This document shows, in pieces, positions 45,296-57,274 of a stretch of DNA of 64,000 nucleotides. Source of the DNA: Diabrotica undecimpunctata (Eukaryota; Arthropoda; Insecta; Coleoptera; Chrysomelidae); NCBI RefSeq assembly GCF_040954645.1, contig NC_092803.1:67180427-67244426 (forward strand), written 5' to 3'. Numbering within the stretch: the stretch's first letter is position 1; each line of letters begins with the position of its first letter. The notes beneath the pieces are model-generated. The model was not told the origin of the DNA. It did no database searches and was given only the letters and a program-made list of their open reading frames with translations. Made by a program: the position numbers and the translations under genes.

Positions 45296-45901
45296 GATAA
45301 GAAAAAAAAATTTAGAAATACTTTAAAAATTTCGTCATTTTTCTCACTCTCACTGATGTCATCACATTCATCATCTTCGTCACTTTCACTTTCAATAATA
45401 TCACCTTCATTATCTGCTTCATTTTCAATCACTACTTCTCGAACTGATTCTGGCATCTGAGGTCCACTAAACCATTTGAATTTATATGTTTCATCTTCAA
45501 ACTCCCAACCATGTTCTTCAACAATCAATTCTGTTGGTACTTTTTTATGAGCATTTGTCCAAATATTTGAAACATAATGGGCTCGCAGTAGATGTTGGTG
45601 TAATTCATCTTGACATGGTGGTAAGCTTGAAGCATCGAAGTTTTTTTTTTAAAAAAGGCTCGTTCATATCATGCAACTTATACTGCCGGTTAAATAGTGA
45701 AAATCTGACATCGTTTACTTTTCTTTTTGGAATTGTTCTCGTCAGTCCAGTTCCATATAAGTGACATATGAAAGTTTCTAAGGTTTCAAAAACTTCATTA
45801 CAATCGAAGTCAGTTTCACCAAGTTGGATAAAAGCATCTTGATACTTATTACATTTAGCGCATGCGTCTAGAATTACTGATCTAAATGGAACGCGCTTCA
45901 T
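45250..45901 (-). pseudogene. Uncharacterised element-borne protein gene, one frameshift
   Basis: ATG at 45899-45901 (minus). First frame (to about 45655): MKRVPFRSVILDACAKCNKY, QDAFIQLGETDFDCNEVFET, LETFICHLYGTGLTRTIPKR and KVNDVRFSLFNRQYKLHDMN. A T/A homopolymer at 45637-45656 shifts the frame; it resumes DASSLPPCQDELHQHLLRAH, YVSNIWTNAHKKVP, LIVEEHGWEFEDETYKFKWF, SGPQMPESVREVVIENE and an acidic tail (ESESDEDDECDDISESE) that runs into the inverted repeat, stop at 45250. The pattern 'F..LG......F..LE.F.C.(L/M)YG...VN..R...F.......LPPC.D.L..H..RA.Y....W.......P....HGW.....W..GP..P..V' recurs, as I recall, in many unannotated animal proteins near repeats; its function is unknown to me. Confidence 0.7.
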
Positions 45902-46559
45902 TATTATTTTAATATTTTAAAATAATAATGATGCAAAATTAATGTCCAAACAGAATTTGTAAAATTATAATTAACTAATGAAAAAAAAAATCAATCAATT
46001 TGAAAGTTAAAAAAAATATTGAAAATATCTAAGTACAAAGTAAATTTCAATACTTAAAAAATGGATAATTCCACTATTAAATTGATTTTTATTATATGTT
46101 TTAGGAATTCTACAAATTGAATTTTACCTATTGATAAATAGAAATAATATATTTTGTATTTGATTATTAATGTAATAATAAATAAAATTTTTCTTATATC
46201 TGAACAACCATTATTTATGCAATATAAATTTAAAAACCTTTTTATTGTAATAAAAAATAAGTAAAATTACTATTTGTTATACCAAAAATATTTAATAGTT
46301 AACATTATAAAATTACTTTAATTTAATAAAATATCAAATATCAAACATTTATTCAATTAAAAATTAATTCGTAAAATATTTCTATTTAAGAAAAAAATGT
46401 GATTTGTAAAGTAAATCTAAATAAATAGTTTGAAAAAAAAAACATTATCATAATATCATTTTAAAACTACAAAATATTCTATAAAAGATTCAGACGATGA
46501 CGTAGAGTTTTATCAAATGTTTTAGAAAAGTTTTTCTAATTTTTTTTTCTTATCGGAAA

Positions 46560-47248
46560 AATCGTTTGAAAATTTTTGGAAAAAAATCATGGTATAACTT
46601 ACAGAAAATCGAAAGGATTCTATAAATTAGATTTTACCTCAAAAAATTACGAAAATTTTCATTTACGGAAATTTTTTTGGAAAATTTTGAGGAAAACTCT
46701 ACTTGACGCTTCTCAGAATATTAACAGAAGTGAGCATACAAATTTTCAAATCAATCGGTATGAAAAATATCATAATAAAATCAGTTTGAAAATTGTTACC
46801 GAGACCTAAAATGCGCAGGCAAGTGGTACATTTGACCCCGTTTTATGGCTCTCTGTACCAACCCAGCTGTCCGCCCTTTTGGATTTAGAGTTTTTAGGGG
46901 CTAAATAATGAGCCATGAAAATGGCGGAAATATTACTTATCGTTAATTTTTCCCCAAAAAATTGCAATTTCACCCCTGTCCGCCACCCCTTATGTATCCA
47001 CTCTCGTGTCCGCCCTTTGGGATTTCGTCTGGTTATACCAAGATCTTACTCTGGGCAAATTTTCAGCCATATTATCGATCGTTAATTTTTCTGAAAAAAA
47101 TTACAACTTCATCCCTGTATAGCCACCCCCTGTACCACGAGGGGTGTCCGCCTGTAAGGCAAAGTCTTAACCCAGTTACAATGAATATATTCCAATAGAG
47201 AAATGTCATATTACTGATCAGTTCAAAATTTCGGCTCTATCTCTTGCA
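46560..47248 (-). repeat. Inner inverted-repeat arm, right, copy 1
   Basis: Reverse complement of 44607-45295. Between the gene and this arm (45902-46559) lies AT-rich, non-coding sequence also present in copy 2. Confidence 0.88.
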
Positions 47249-47488
47249 CTATAAGGAAGCGATAAGTGGTTTGACAGCATAATAACTGCTTGTGTAGTCT
47301 AGTTTTCACAGGCAACCTATTTGGGTGGAGTTTCGACGTGTTCTTGAATGAATTCAGAATCCAGCAGCCCGATGAAGTATTGGATTTTTATAATATAATT
47401 ATTTGACAACCTTTTGTTGGCCAACCACCTAGAGCGGAGTTGAGCCGAAATACATTGATTTCGTATGTTCCGTTTTAAATTCGTTCAA

Positions 47489-47491
<3 letters not shown>

Positions 47492-47573
<82 letters not shown>
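47492..47573. repeat. (TA)n microsatellite, right flank of the inverted-repeat element
   Basis: About 82 bp pure TA, starting directly at the element's CTG end. Confidence 0.97.
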
Positions 47574-47578
<5 letters not shown>

Positions 47579-47645
47579 TATCGCGGTTCTCAAAGAATTA
47601 GTTTGTAAGCACTTTTTTAAATTATCTTGATTATAATTATTATGA

Positions 47646-47646
47646 A

Positions 47647-47686
<40 letters not shown>
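47646..47686. repeat. (CA)n(TA)n microsatellite
   Basis: ACACACACACAC followed by TA repeats to about 47686. Confidence 0.95.
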
Positions 47687-47689
<3 letters not shown>

Positions 47690-47699
47690 TTTACAAAAA

Positions 47700-48137
47700 T
47701 ACCTACAATCTTTTATTAATATGGGCGAATCAAAATTCAAAAATTAATTCAGTCACTCCTTTTTGCAAGAACTTACATCATCAATAATTCCATCAATATT
47801 CTTTTCCATCCTGTATCGGTTCAACTTCCTAATTATCAATCTCATCCCAATTCCCCCAAGTTTCTTGAGTGCATTCGATACATAAAGTTCTGCAATGGAA
47901 GCCAAGTTTCTTGCACCCACCCGTTAAATTTTTGCAGCCTATTTTGACAGAACATTTGTTTTAACGAAAAGCCTGGGACAAGAAGTCTGCTGATCATATT
48001 GGTACCAACTGCTTTGCTGAATTTCCAACCCCAATAAATTACTTTCTTATTTAATAAAGTTTAACTTTGTTGAATTTTTCATAAAGATCAACTCTGTATT
48101 TTCTGCAATTGATTTTGTAACTTCAGTTTTTCATATA
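47700..48137 (-). other. Possible coding remnant with clustered Cys, unidentified
   Basis: The minus strand at about 47830-47980 reads NKCSVKIGCKNLTGGCKKLG then FHCRTLCIECTQETWGNWDE with regularly spaced Cys. This resembles a zinc-ribbon such as the tail of piggyBac-type transposases, but the frame is short and no other domain was recognised. It may be the end of an unrecognised transposon. Confidence 0.3.
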
Positions 48138-48139
48138 TA

Positions 48140-49681
48140 CACTACTCAACAATTGAAGTAGATAATTTTAAAATTCCTAATTATTTTAAAAAAACTATTT
48201 TTAAAATAATTACCTGTACTATACTCTATATGCTATCTTTATTGCCAATATTTTTTACATGTGGTTTTTTTCTCCCTATTCTTATCGGCCCTTATCTCGT
48301 ACAAAGAGAAACATGTTGTTCCAAACATCAATATATCATTCGTATAAAAGTGCTTGTATTGGCTTTACCAGTTGTCAATAAGTCAAGAAATCTATTTATC
48401 ACAAAAACATTATGCCGCAACGTCTGTTTAGAACTAGTGCAGCTCGAGCAATTAGTTCGTTGGATCCAACAAGGCATAACTCAACAAGAGGTGGCTATGA
48501 GGCTAAATGTGTCGCAAAGTGTGATAAGTAGTGCATGGAATCGGTATGTAGTAACTGGATCTGCAACATACAGGCATGGAGGAGGAAGAGAACGATCTAC
48601 AACTTGTCGGCAAGACCGTTTTGTAGTTCTGACGGCAAGAGAAAACCCAACATTCACGGCTTCCAGAATTAACAGTATCTTCAGGCATGCTACTGGACGA
48701 GCGATTTCCAGTCAAACTGTCAGCAGACGGTTATATGCATCCAATTTAAGGGCTAGGCGGCGCGCTACCCATCCACGACTAACTAGGGAGCAGCGTGCAA
48801 GCAGATATCGCTGGGCGATGGAACACTATCAGTGGAATTGCGAAAATTTAAGGAATTGTCTCTTTACTGTCGATTCCAGATTTCGTTTGTATACGAATAA
48901 TAGCCGAATATTGGTGTGGAGGGAAAGAGGACAGCGTTACAATGAAAATCTGAGGGTCCCAACCACTCTTTTTGGAGGTGGATCCGTTTGCGTGTGGGGA
49001 GGCATATGTTTTGACAGTCGCACGGACTTAGTCATCTTAATTAATGAGACAATGACTGCTACACGATATAGAGACAGAGTCATAGTACCAATAGTTGTTC
49101 CATTTTTTGGTGCAATAGGCGAACAATTTGTTCGGATTGATGATAATGCTCGATCTCACCGTGCGAGAATTTTCAACGAGTGTATAGAAGCTCATGGCAT
49201 TACAAGAATGGAGTAGCCACCGTGTTCACCTGATATGAATTGCATTGAACATGTTTAAGCCGAAATGTCTAGGCAACAAAACAGGCTCCTTCAACCGCCC
49301 CAAAACTTAGATCAGTTGGCCAATACATTACGCGCGATTTGGGAACGTATACCACAGCAGTTCATAAATAATTTAATAAGAGGTCTTACAAATAGAGTTA
49401 GAGCACTAAGGCGACACAGAGGTGGACCCACACACTATTAATTTTTCTTTTCGGGATATTAGAAATTGAGCAGGAATAGAAATTTTAGGTTGTTAATTTT
49501 ACAATTTTTGTTTATTTTCTATTTTTTTTTTCTTAAAGAATTTCTTTCTTTCGGTTCATCTGTATGAAAATACGAATAAAAAATAAATATTTATTTATAT
49601 CACTCCATTTTTCTATTTGACCTTATGAACAAAAAATAAAATACACATTTTCATAATATCCACTTCAATTGTTGAGAAGTG
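48140..49681 (+). mobile_element. Tc1-type transposon with both TIRs
   Basis: 1542 bp, usual length for Tc1 elements. Left TIR CACTACTCAACAATTGAAGT; reverse-complemented right TIR CACTTCTCAACAATTGAAGT; both continue (A/G)GATA. TA flanks on both sides (48138-48139, 49682-49683). It encodes a nearly intact transposase on the plus strand. Confidence 0.92.
48412..49441 (+). pseudogene. Tc1-type transposase, two stops and a frameshift
   Basis: Probable start ATG 48412 (MPQRLFRTS...), shifted into the main frame by about 48445. Then LEQLVRWIQQGITQQEVAMR and LNVSQSVISSAWNRY (paired-type HTH 1), GGGRERSTTCRQDR, TASRINSIFR, GRAISSQTVSRRLYASNLRA (HTH 2), RYRWAMEHYQWN. The catalytic region reads LFTVDSRFRLYTNN, where Tc1 proteins usually have FTDESRF, so the first Asp position is Val. 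FVRIDDNARSHRA carries the second Asp; PPCSPDMNCIEHV carries the third. The stops are TAG at 49214 (Trp position before PPCSPD) and TAA after IEHV. Remainder LDQLANTLRAIWERIPQQFI, LIRGLTNRVRALRRHRGGPT, stop at 49441. Confidence 0.88.
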
Positions 49682-49683
49682 TA

Positions 49684-50834
49684 TATAATAGAATTTTTAC
49701 CAAAGAAATAAAACCTTTAATTAAAATTAATTTTTACCAAAAAAAATTTCCAAAGCAATACATAAACCAATACTATTTTTTGAAACAATTAAATAGGTTT
49801 TTTTTTCATAAAACATATTCTAAATAAATTATTTACAAAGTTTATTTAAGAACTATATATTAATCATAAATAATTATGCTTTACGATTAAAATTATTTAA
49901 AATATTATTAAAAAAAAATAAAAAAAAAATAGTTTATTATTATAGTTAAAAAAGGCAATCATTTTCGAATGACCATAAAACTTTAAAGTGTTAATGTTAT
50001 TTCAAGTAATGTTATTTTAAATGACGCCAATTAGATCTCTTAATTGTTATCAACAAAGCTGCTGTAAACTAAACGAAGGGACTAACTTCATCTCAAATTG
50101 TAGCATTTATACAATGAATCTTCTTCTTTTATATGATATACGGAGAATTACTGTAACTTTATTATTTTTTGTTTTATATTGTTGCAAAAAAATTTAATTT
50201 GGGTTAAACAAACAAAAATAAATTTTAAAATATTTGACTTATATTATTTGAAATTTTGACCATATTTTAAGCACCTGAAGTCCAAACATTTCTGATAATA
50301 TGAAGTTTCTAAGTTAATTTTTAAGTTATTAACATTTATAAAAAATGGAAACTTCTGACCTATTTTGCAACTTTCTACGCAATAAATAAGGATAAAAACA
50401 TTTAAAAACTTTATTTTCAAGGTTTTTAATTAACTTTTAGGTTTGTTACTCCCAAATTTGTTTCAATTGCTTTACTTTTCACTGAGACGTAAAAAGTGAA
50501 AATTTACCGTTTTTGACCTTAATTTGTTAATAATTAATTAAGTACAAAAAATCGACTGCAGGAGAAATATATAGTTATTACTGATATAAAAATTAGGTCT
50601 CTTTTACCTTGGAATCAAACTACTAGAGTAAATGTGAACGTCGGCAATACGGGAGACACCAAAATAAAGAGCAGTCCTCCAGGATACCTTAACATCCCCG
50701 TTTGTTCTTTATTGAACTTAATGAATGCCATAATTAATGCTGTCATGAATACGGACTTAAAGAAAATCCAATGCATTGTTAGGACTAAATCAACAGTTGA
50801 AAACTTCCAGCTGATCATTGTAAATATTATTGTT
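49684..50834. other. Unassigned AT-rich sequence
   Basis: Two overlapping opposite-strand open frames at 50615-50840 have no recognisable similarity. Nothing else seen. Confidence 0.5.
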
Positions 50835-53450
50835 GAGTAGCTCAGAAGCCGTGCTCATGCCCACAGCCGGTCCTAAGCCCGGATAAAAGAGGAGAGTTGA
50901 TGGACCTAGAGAGTTGTAGTTAGCATCCTACCCATTTTAAAAGAAAACAAGGCTCAAAGAATCGATATAAAGCCTCGGAACCAGACGAAACCTAAGATGA
51001 CAAACCACGCAAGGAAAATGAAAACGAGAAGGAAAAATAAACCCACAATCAGATTAGCAACATGGAATATTACTTCTTTCAACGACAAAGACCAAGAGAT
51101 AATAGAAGAACCGATAAATAAAAACATAGACTTTTGTGCAATCCAAGAAACCAAGAAGAAAGTCAAAGGCCAAAGAGACTATAACCAATACTTTTTAGCA
51201 TACAGTGGAGTGAAGAAAGAAGAACGAGCACGAGCAGGCGTAGGTATACTTGTCCATAAAAAATTTAAAGACAACATAAATAACTGCCGTTATATCTCCG
51301 AAAGACTAATACTTATGAACATCACAATGAACTATTAAAAATTAAATGTCATATCTATCTATAGCCACGAGGACTGCAAACCTAAGGGGGAACGAGAGGC
51401 ATTCTACGAACATTTGCAAACCATCCTGGATGAAATACCTCATGAAGCTTAATTCTTATGGGTGACTTTAATGCACGAATCGGAAATGAAATAGTTCCAG
51501 GAGTAAAACAAAGATTTAATGAAAACCATGTCAACGCAAATGGAGAACTCATGGCTAATCTCTGTGCTTTTAACGAACTGAGAATCAATAGTACATTTTT
51601 CGACCATAAGCTTTAGTATAAATATACATTAAAAAACTCCCAAAGCAAATTCTAGATATCCGAACTTTAAACTCAGCAGACGCAGAGAGTGAACACAAAC
51701 TAGTACTAGCAAAGATAACAATAAAAATAACACCGAAACATTTTCTACAGGAAATCACCGAGGAAAAATTTAATGTAAAATGACTGTGGAATGACTCTAC
51801 AAGAGAAATGTATTAAAGGAGGCTAGCACAGAAGATATAGCTGCAACAAATAGACGACATCGAAGATATAAACGCGAGCTGGGAGAAAATTAAAAACAAC
51901 ATTGAAGAAGCAGCAACAGAAGCTCTAAGAAAACGCAAAGTCATACTGAACAAAAAAAAACAACAACAATACACCATAGTTCAGAAAAGAAATAAAAGAG
52001 AAATGTAAAGAGAAACGAGAGGCCTACACGAAGTACAAAACATCAAATACTCCAGAATCCCGAGACACCTATAGAAGAATACGAAATGAAACAAAGCAGT
52101 TGGTAAGAAGAACAAAAAATGAACACTGGGAACAGTTTATAAAAAAGATGGAAAGCAACTTCTACGGTACACAAAAACAAATATGGAGATTCATCAGAAA
52201 CCAACGGAAAGAAATGGCACAATTGAAGGAATACAAAAAAAAAACCAGCAAACGAATGGGAAAGATACCTGACGGAACTGTTTAAAGTAAAGGAAAATAA
52301 TAATCAACACAATAACGTACCTAAATTCAGACACGAAATAGAAATCAGTTTTCAGGAAGTAGAAATAACCATAATTTCACTCAAAAATAGAAAGTTACCA
52401 GGACCAGACGGAATAACGAACGAGCTTCTAAAACACGGAGGCGAAAGTATAACCCTAGAGATGAAAAAACCTATACAAAAACTAATATTGCACTGCAAGA
52501 TACCACAGGCATGGAGAAACAGTATAATAATACGAATGTTCAAGAAAGAAGATAAAGGACACCCTAACAATTATAGAGGTATAAATCTACCTAACACCGC
52601 ACTTAAGCTTACCACAAAAGTCCTAACCAACAAAATAATAAACTAACAATTTTATCAGATGAACAACAAGGATTCAGATCCGGAAGATCCTGCGTAGACG
52701 CTGTATTTGTACTAAGACAAATCACAGAAAAGGCCATCGAATACAGGCAAAGGTAAATAAACAACTAACACAGTATATACCAGTCCAAAGCGGAGAGAGA
52801 GTCAGACAGGGTGACTCGTTAAGCCCACTTCTCTTTAATAAAATGATGGACGAAATAATACAAACAGTACGTAAAAGTCATGGCTACAGCATGGGGAGAA
52901 GAAATCCAAATATTATGTTATGCGGACGACGCCGCATTAATCGCCGAGACAGAAGACGAACTCCAAAGATTAATACACATCTTCAATACAATAGCCAAGA
53001 AATACAATATGATATCAGCAGAAAAAGCCAAATGTATGGCTTTTAAATGAAAGATAATAAAGCAGGAAGCAAGGTTTAGATATCTGGGAATAGATATAAC
53101 TAGTTTCGGAGATGTTGAAGAAGAAGTACGACAACAAAGCTTAAAAGCAAGTAAAGCGGCAGGATTTCTTAATGACACAATCTGGAAGAACAAACACCTA
53201 AGACAAGACACAAGAATAAGAATATATAAAGCAGCAATTAGACCTATATTAACATGCACGGCGGAGACAAGACCTGACACATCTAAAACGAGACGACCTT
53301 TAGAAACAACAGAGATGAAAATACTCCGACGAATATCAGGGAAAAGTCTGTTGGATAGGGAGAGAAGCGAAAATATAAGAAGAGCATGCAATATAGAAGA
53401 CATAAATGGATGGGTGAAAAAAACGGAAACAGGAGTGGAACGAACACGTT
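50835..53450 (+). mobile_element. LINE, 5' UTR to C-terminus, decayed
   Basis: Leader with CATGCCCACAGCCGGTCCTA and AGCCCGGATAAAAGAGGAG (50860-50900). Endonuclease open at 50997-51338: IRLATWNITSFNDKDQEIIE, DFCAIQETKKKVKGQ, RARAGVGILVHKKF; then frameshifts. Linker NEHWEQFIKKMESNFYGTQK. Reverse transcriptase: SLKNRKLPGPDGITNELLKH, IPQAWRNSIIIRMFKKEDKG, NNYRGINLPNTALKL, a frameshifted RVRQGDSLSPLLFNKMMDEI and YADDAA (as MRTTPH in the neighbouring frame), ARFRYLGIDITSFGDVEEEV-like sequence and MKILRRISGKSLLDRERSEN. Near full length but inactive; a different family from the RTE and Jockey copies. Confidence 0.78.
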
Positions 53451-54049
53451 AGTAGAATGTAGAATATTTACAATTATTGAGAATGTAAATCAAATACACA
53501 TGAATCCAAAGAAGTCAAGATTAGTATTAAGGTAACTCATACATCGTGTATTAAACGCAGGAGATTCCTATTTTGTCAAATTATAAAACTACACCTAAAG
53601 ATTGTTTGGTTCCATGCATTTTCCTTTGTGGAATAGGGGTGTGAATATTAAATCAAGTACATCTAAATAAATTGTTTGACTTCTATCACCCAAAGAAGAA
53701 ATCTTGTGCAGTTGCTCAAAGCTAAATAAATGATGATAATAGTTTTCAACCTTCGAAAGATAAGATTTGAACAACAAGAAGAGGAACCTTAATTTTCCCT
53801 ACATTAATTTTTTCAAGCCAATCTATTCCACCTATTTATATCTATTTTATGACTTTCCTTGTGAATGAATTAGATATTCGAAAATAAGAAATAAATATGC
53901 TGATCAGATTGACTTGAGTAACACTAGGTAAATAAAAAATTTGCCTTAAAAATAAATCTTGAAATTATGCCTTATATTTAAATACCCAGATTACCTTGAC
54001 TTTTTTGTAACCACAGGATTCTCCAACAAATACCTAACTATCGAATTTA
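53451..54049. other. Unassigned sequence
   Basis: A minus-strand open frame at 53595-53777 contains KISSLGDRSQTIYLDVLDLI and FTPLFHKGKCMEPNNL, which looks coding-like in composition, but I cannot name the family. Confidence 0.35.
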
Positions 54050-55790
54050 ATTATGATATTGCCTCAGATCATAACCAGCAATAGCTACTATTCATACAAA
54101 TATCCAACAAAAACCAAAACCACTGATACTCTACAATCAAGCTACCAACTGGAATATGTTTAAAGAAATATTAGACAATGAAATAATTTCAACATATTTT
54201 TAAAAACACACTAAGAATTGAAAAAAGTACAAACATTTACAGAATTAATACAATATGCTACGTGGGAATCAACTCCATCATTGGTTAGAACCCAAAACAG
54301 AAGTCGCTGCCCTCCTAGTATAAGAGATAAGATGAAAGAAAAACACCACCCACGAAAGATCTGGCAAAACACAAGACACCCTGCAGATAAAATAAACTAT
54401 AACAGGGCAGCCAAACGCTTAAAACACTACCTATTAAGCATTAAAAACGAGAGCTAAAAAACATATCCCACCTTAAAGGAAACCTGATGAAAGTTGAGCA
54501 AAACCAAATAAAGAGAAAGATACAGATGACGAAATAATATCCTTTGTTGATTTAAAAATATCATCAGATGAACAAATACAGCATATTACATCAAATAAGG
54601 TACAGTAAATTATAAAAACAGAGCTAAACCCTAAAAAAGTTCTAGGCCACGACTTATCACTGGAAAAATTATGAAAGAACTACCGCGAAAACGGATACTT
54701 ATGTTAACCTACCTTACAAACGCTTTCATAAGGCTTAAATATTTTCCAGCAGAATGGAAGGTAGCGCAAATATTCCTAATCTCAAAACCTGGTAAACCTC
54801 AACCCGAGACAACTTCTTACGGACCAATAAGTCTCATCACTGTCATGCTCATACTGCCTGTCATGTCAAAAATTGTGGAAAAATTACTAGATAAGAGGCT
54901 AATAAAAATTATTGCAGAAAACGAACTTCTAGTGACATACCAATTTGGATTTAGAGCCAAACATTCAACAATTAAACAGATTTATCGACTGGTAGAATTA
55001 ATCCAAAACTCTTTTGAAAATAAACAATATTGCTCAACTTTATAAACTAAAAAAGGACCTACACCAGAACATGAATGACATACTATACTTGTACCTAAAA
55101 GAAAGATATTTCCAGGAAAAATATGAAGATGAAATAACCGGTCTACATCTAAGGTAGCGTTCTTGGGACAATCCTTTATTTACTATTTATCTCCGATTTG
55201 CCTACTGACAATAAAGTACATATAGCCAGATTTGCGGACAATACCGGAGTAATGGCGGTACATTCAGATCCCGTTGTTGCAGCAGAACAACTCCACGAAA
55301 AGTCCAGAAATAGACTAAGAAGTGAAAGATAAAACTCAATGAATCTAAATTAAGTCACATAATTAAATGACATAGCGATTAACCTCAAATATTACTCAAC
55401 AATGCTCCCCTTCCAAACGGCAGATACTGGAAAGTACATAGGTTTACATATGGACAAGAGACTCACCTGAAAAACTCATATATGGAAAAAAGAAAAAAGA
55501 GAACATTTTGAACATATATAGAAAATATTATTGTTACTAGGAAGAAAGTCCCAGTTGCCGTTGTGAAACAAAGCCAATTTGGACGTACGAAATAGAAGTG
55601 TGGAGCACTGCCTCTAAATCCAACCTAGCAATCATGGACCGATCATACAAGACCTAAAAATACCAACTGTGAGTAAAGTAATAGTGTCACATAGTGATAA
55701 ATATTTACAACGATTAGAGAACCACCCAAATATGTTAGCGTTAAATTTATTGGACAATAGTCAATAAACGAGACGCCTGAAGCAAAAATT
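54050..55790 (+). mobile_element. Jockey-type LINE ORF2 fragment
   Basis: Plus-strand pieces: IKLPTGICLKKY-like linker, IQYATWESTPSLVRTQNRSR, DKMKEKHHPRKIWQ, then open at 54671-55045: LTNAFIRLKYFPAEWKVAQI, LISKPGKPQPETTSYGPISL, MSKIVEKLLDKRLIKIIAEN and YQFGFRAKHSTIKQIYRLVE. Further on in broken frames come LYLKERYFQEKYEDEIT, SDLPTDNKVHIARFADNTGV (FADN for YADD) and GKYIGLHMDKRLTWKTHI-like sequence near 55430-55480. 'YFP.EWK.A.I..I.KPGK' and 'QFGFR..HST..Q..R' identify the clade. Truncated and mutated. Confidence 0.75.
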
Positions 55791-57274
55791 ACCATTAGAT
55801 TTACCATTCTTGAGTAAAGAATCGATAGTTGTAATATTCATGTAGAGTAAATATTTATTGAAATATTTCTCTTCGCGCCAATGATGTAAAGTCAACAAAT
55901 GTGTTTATGGTTTCTTTTTCATTAATTGTAACTGAAATATCAAAGGCAAATTGATGAAAAACAAAATGTTACATGTAACTAAGATCGAAAAGGAAATGAA
56001 TTAATTATATAAGTGGCAGAAGTGGAAGTCGATACGAGTATATGCCAAAATTTATATTGAGATTTTAATGTCACATTATTCGACAAGGCGATGGGAAATG
56101 GAATAATCATTTAATATATCGGTAACCATGTTAATGCAAAGAAATATGAGCAAGAACTTAAATGAGAAGAGACAATTTTTATAAATATACTTGAAAAAAT
56201 AAATAATTACAGAAATAGATAGTCAGCGAAAATTCAAGTAGTAGAGCAAAAAATATCTAGAATGAGAAACATCATACACATAGCTATGTTAGTGTCCTCT
56301 GTTATTTTTTTTTCTTATTCTGTTGCTGTCACTGCACTGCACTGTACTCTACTTTTAACCACTACCACTAAAATTATAAATGTATGAAGACTTAATTATC
56401 TTCAATTTTATGGTTATATTGTGTTGATCACGAATTTGGCATGATTAGATTTGTTGGTAAGCGATTAGATGTATTTCTTGCTAAACCGATACCATTCTCA
56501 GGTCTTTACAAATATCATAATTTAGAACAAATAAGAATGCATGAATTATGGAGCCTGTTTAAAACATAAAACGCAAAACAACATTTTGTTTTTCATCTAA
56601 TTAATATATTTTCTAGTTTTATTTGGCGTTTTAGCTAGTTCCTTATCAAATATTTAATTATATGCACCGCTAGATTATTTACGACTCTGTATATTTTTAT
56701 TTGACATTTGAATTCGTAAATATACTATTTATTATTAAGTTTTTACTAATAAACTAACAAAAAATGTATATCAATCAAAACTAGTTATATACTTTATAAA
56801 GAATAAATTTCCCCATCTCTAAAACCAATGTATACTAAAAATAACTAAAAATAAAGGGGGGATTCGAGCTATCAACTTCCAAACTCGTTGTTATATGATT
56901 AGTTTTTAATATTAACTATAATTAAAGAATGTGCTACATTGAAGCATCTAAACTGCAACATTTTCGTCAATCTATAATGATTGAGTATTAAAAATCCATT
57001 TTCTTAATGGATTTAGAGTGTTATTTTGACTATTTTTTTATTAGTCCTTGTTTATTGGGGAAATTTCATAAAGTATTGACCTTGTGAACCAATTTTAACC
57101 AATTGTAAAATCATTTAAATTCACTTAATTTCTTTAGGTAGGGATTTTACCTACGATTTATTCGAAACCATCAACTATTCTTTTTGAAAACGTAAATGGA
57201 CAGAAAAAAACTTCATTGTTTAGTTCTTAATGTTAATGCAATTTTAAGAGTGATTCAGCTTTATATAATGCAGA
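55791..57274. other. Mostly unassigned; possible LINE endonuclease trace
   Basis: Around 56030-56200 the plus strand vaguely matches a LINE endonuclease ('DFNVTLFDKAMGNG', then 'IGNHVNAKKYEQELK'). At 56857-56885 GGGGGGATTCGAGCTATCAA looks like a reversed tRNA T-arm/B-box. Both are weak. The remainder shows nothing. Confidence 0.3.

Larger units (their letters stand above)
44424..47491 (-). mobile_element. DNA element with long inverted repeats in a (TA)n site, copy 1
   Basis: 3068 bp. Outer TIRs of about 31 bp are identical (CAGATTGAACGAATTTAAAA then CGGAACATAC). Next come two unrelated spacers of about 180-215 bp (44455-44606 left, 47249-47460 right). Then inner inverted repeats of about 690 bp (44607-45295 against 46560-47248) begin at GAGATAGAGCCGAAATTTTG. 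The core has a minus-strand gene (45300-45901) and about 600 bp of AT-rich sequence. (TA)n abuts both outer ends (44343-44423 and 47492-47573). No recognisable transposase. Terminal CAG...CTG with TA targets would fit an IS630/Tc1-like mobiliser, but this is inference. Confidence 0.85.

Noticed and set aside
46576..46809. Plus-strand open frame MEKNHGITYRKSKGFYKLDF... and its minus-strand twin at 45063-45284
   Set aside because: Both are the same sequence read from the two arms of the inner inverted repeat; no codon-level signal or homologue, so not treated as a gene.
50615..50840. Opposed open frames as a candidate GH1 signal-peptide exon
   Set aside because: The minus-strand frame is hydrophobic but lacks an N-terminal signal-peptide layout and no suitable phase-2 donor was found; the distance to the next exon would be about 29 kb.
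50834..50860. GAGTAGCTCAG as a tRNA D-arm
   Set aside because: No matching T-arm, anticodon arm or acceptor stem; it lies in the leader of a LINE.
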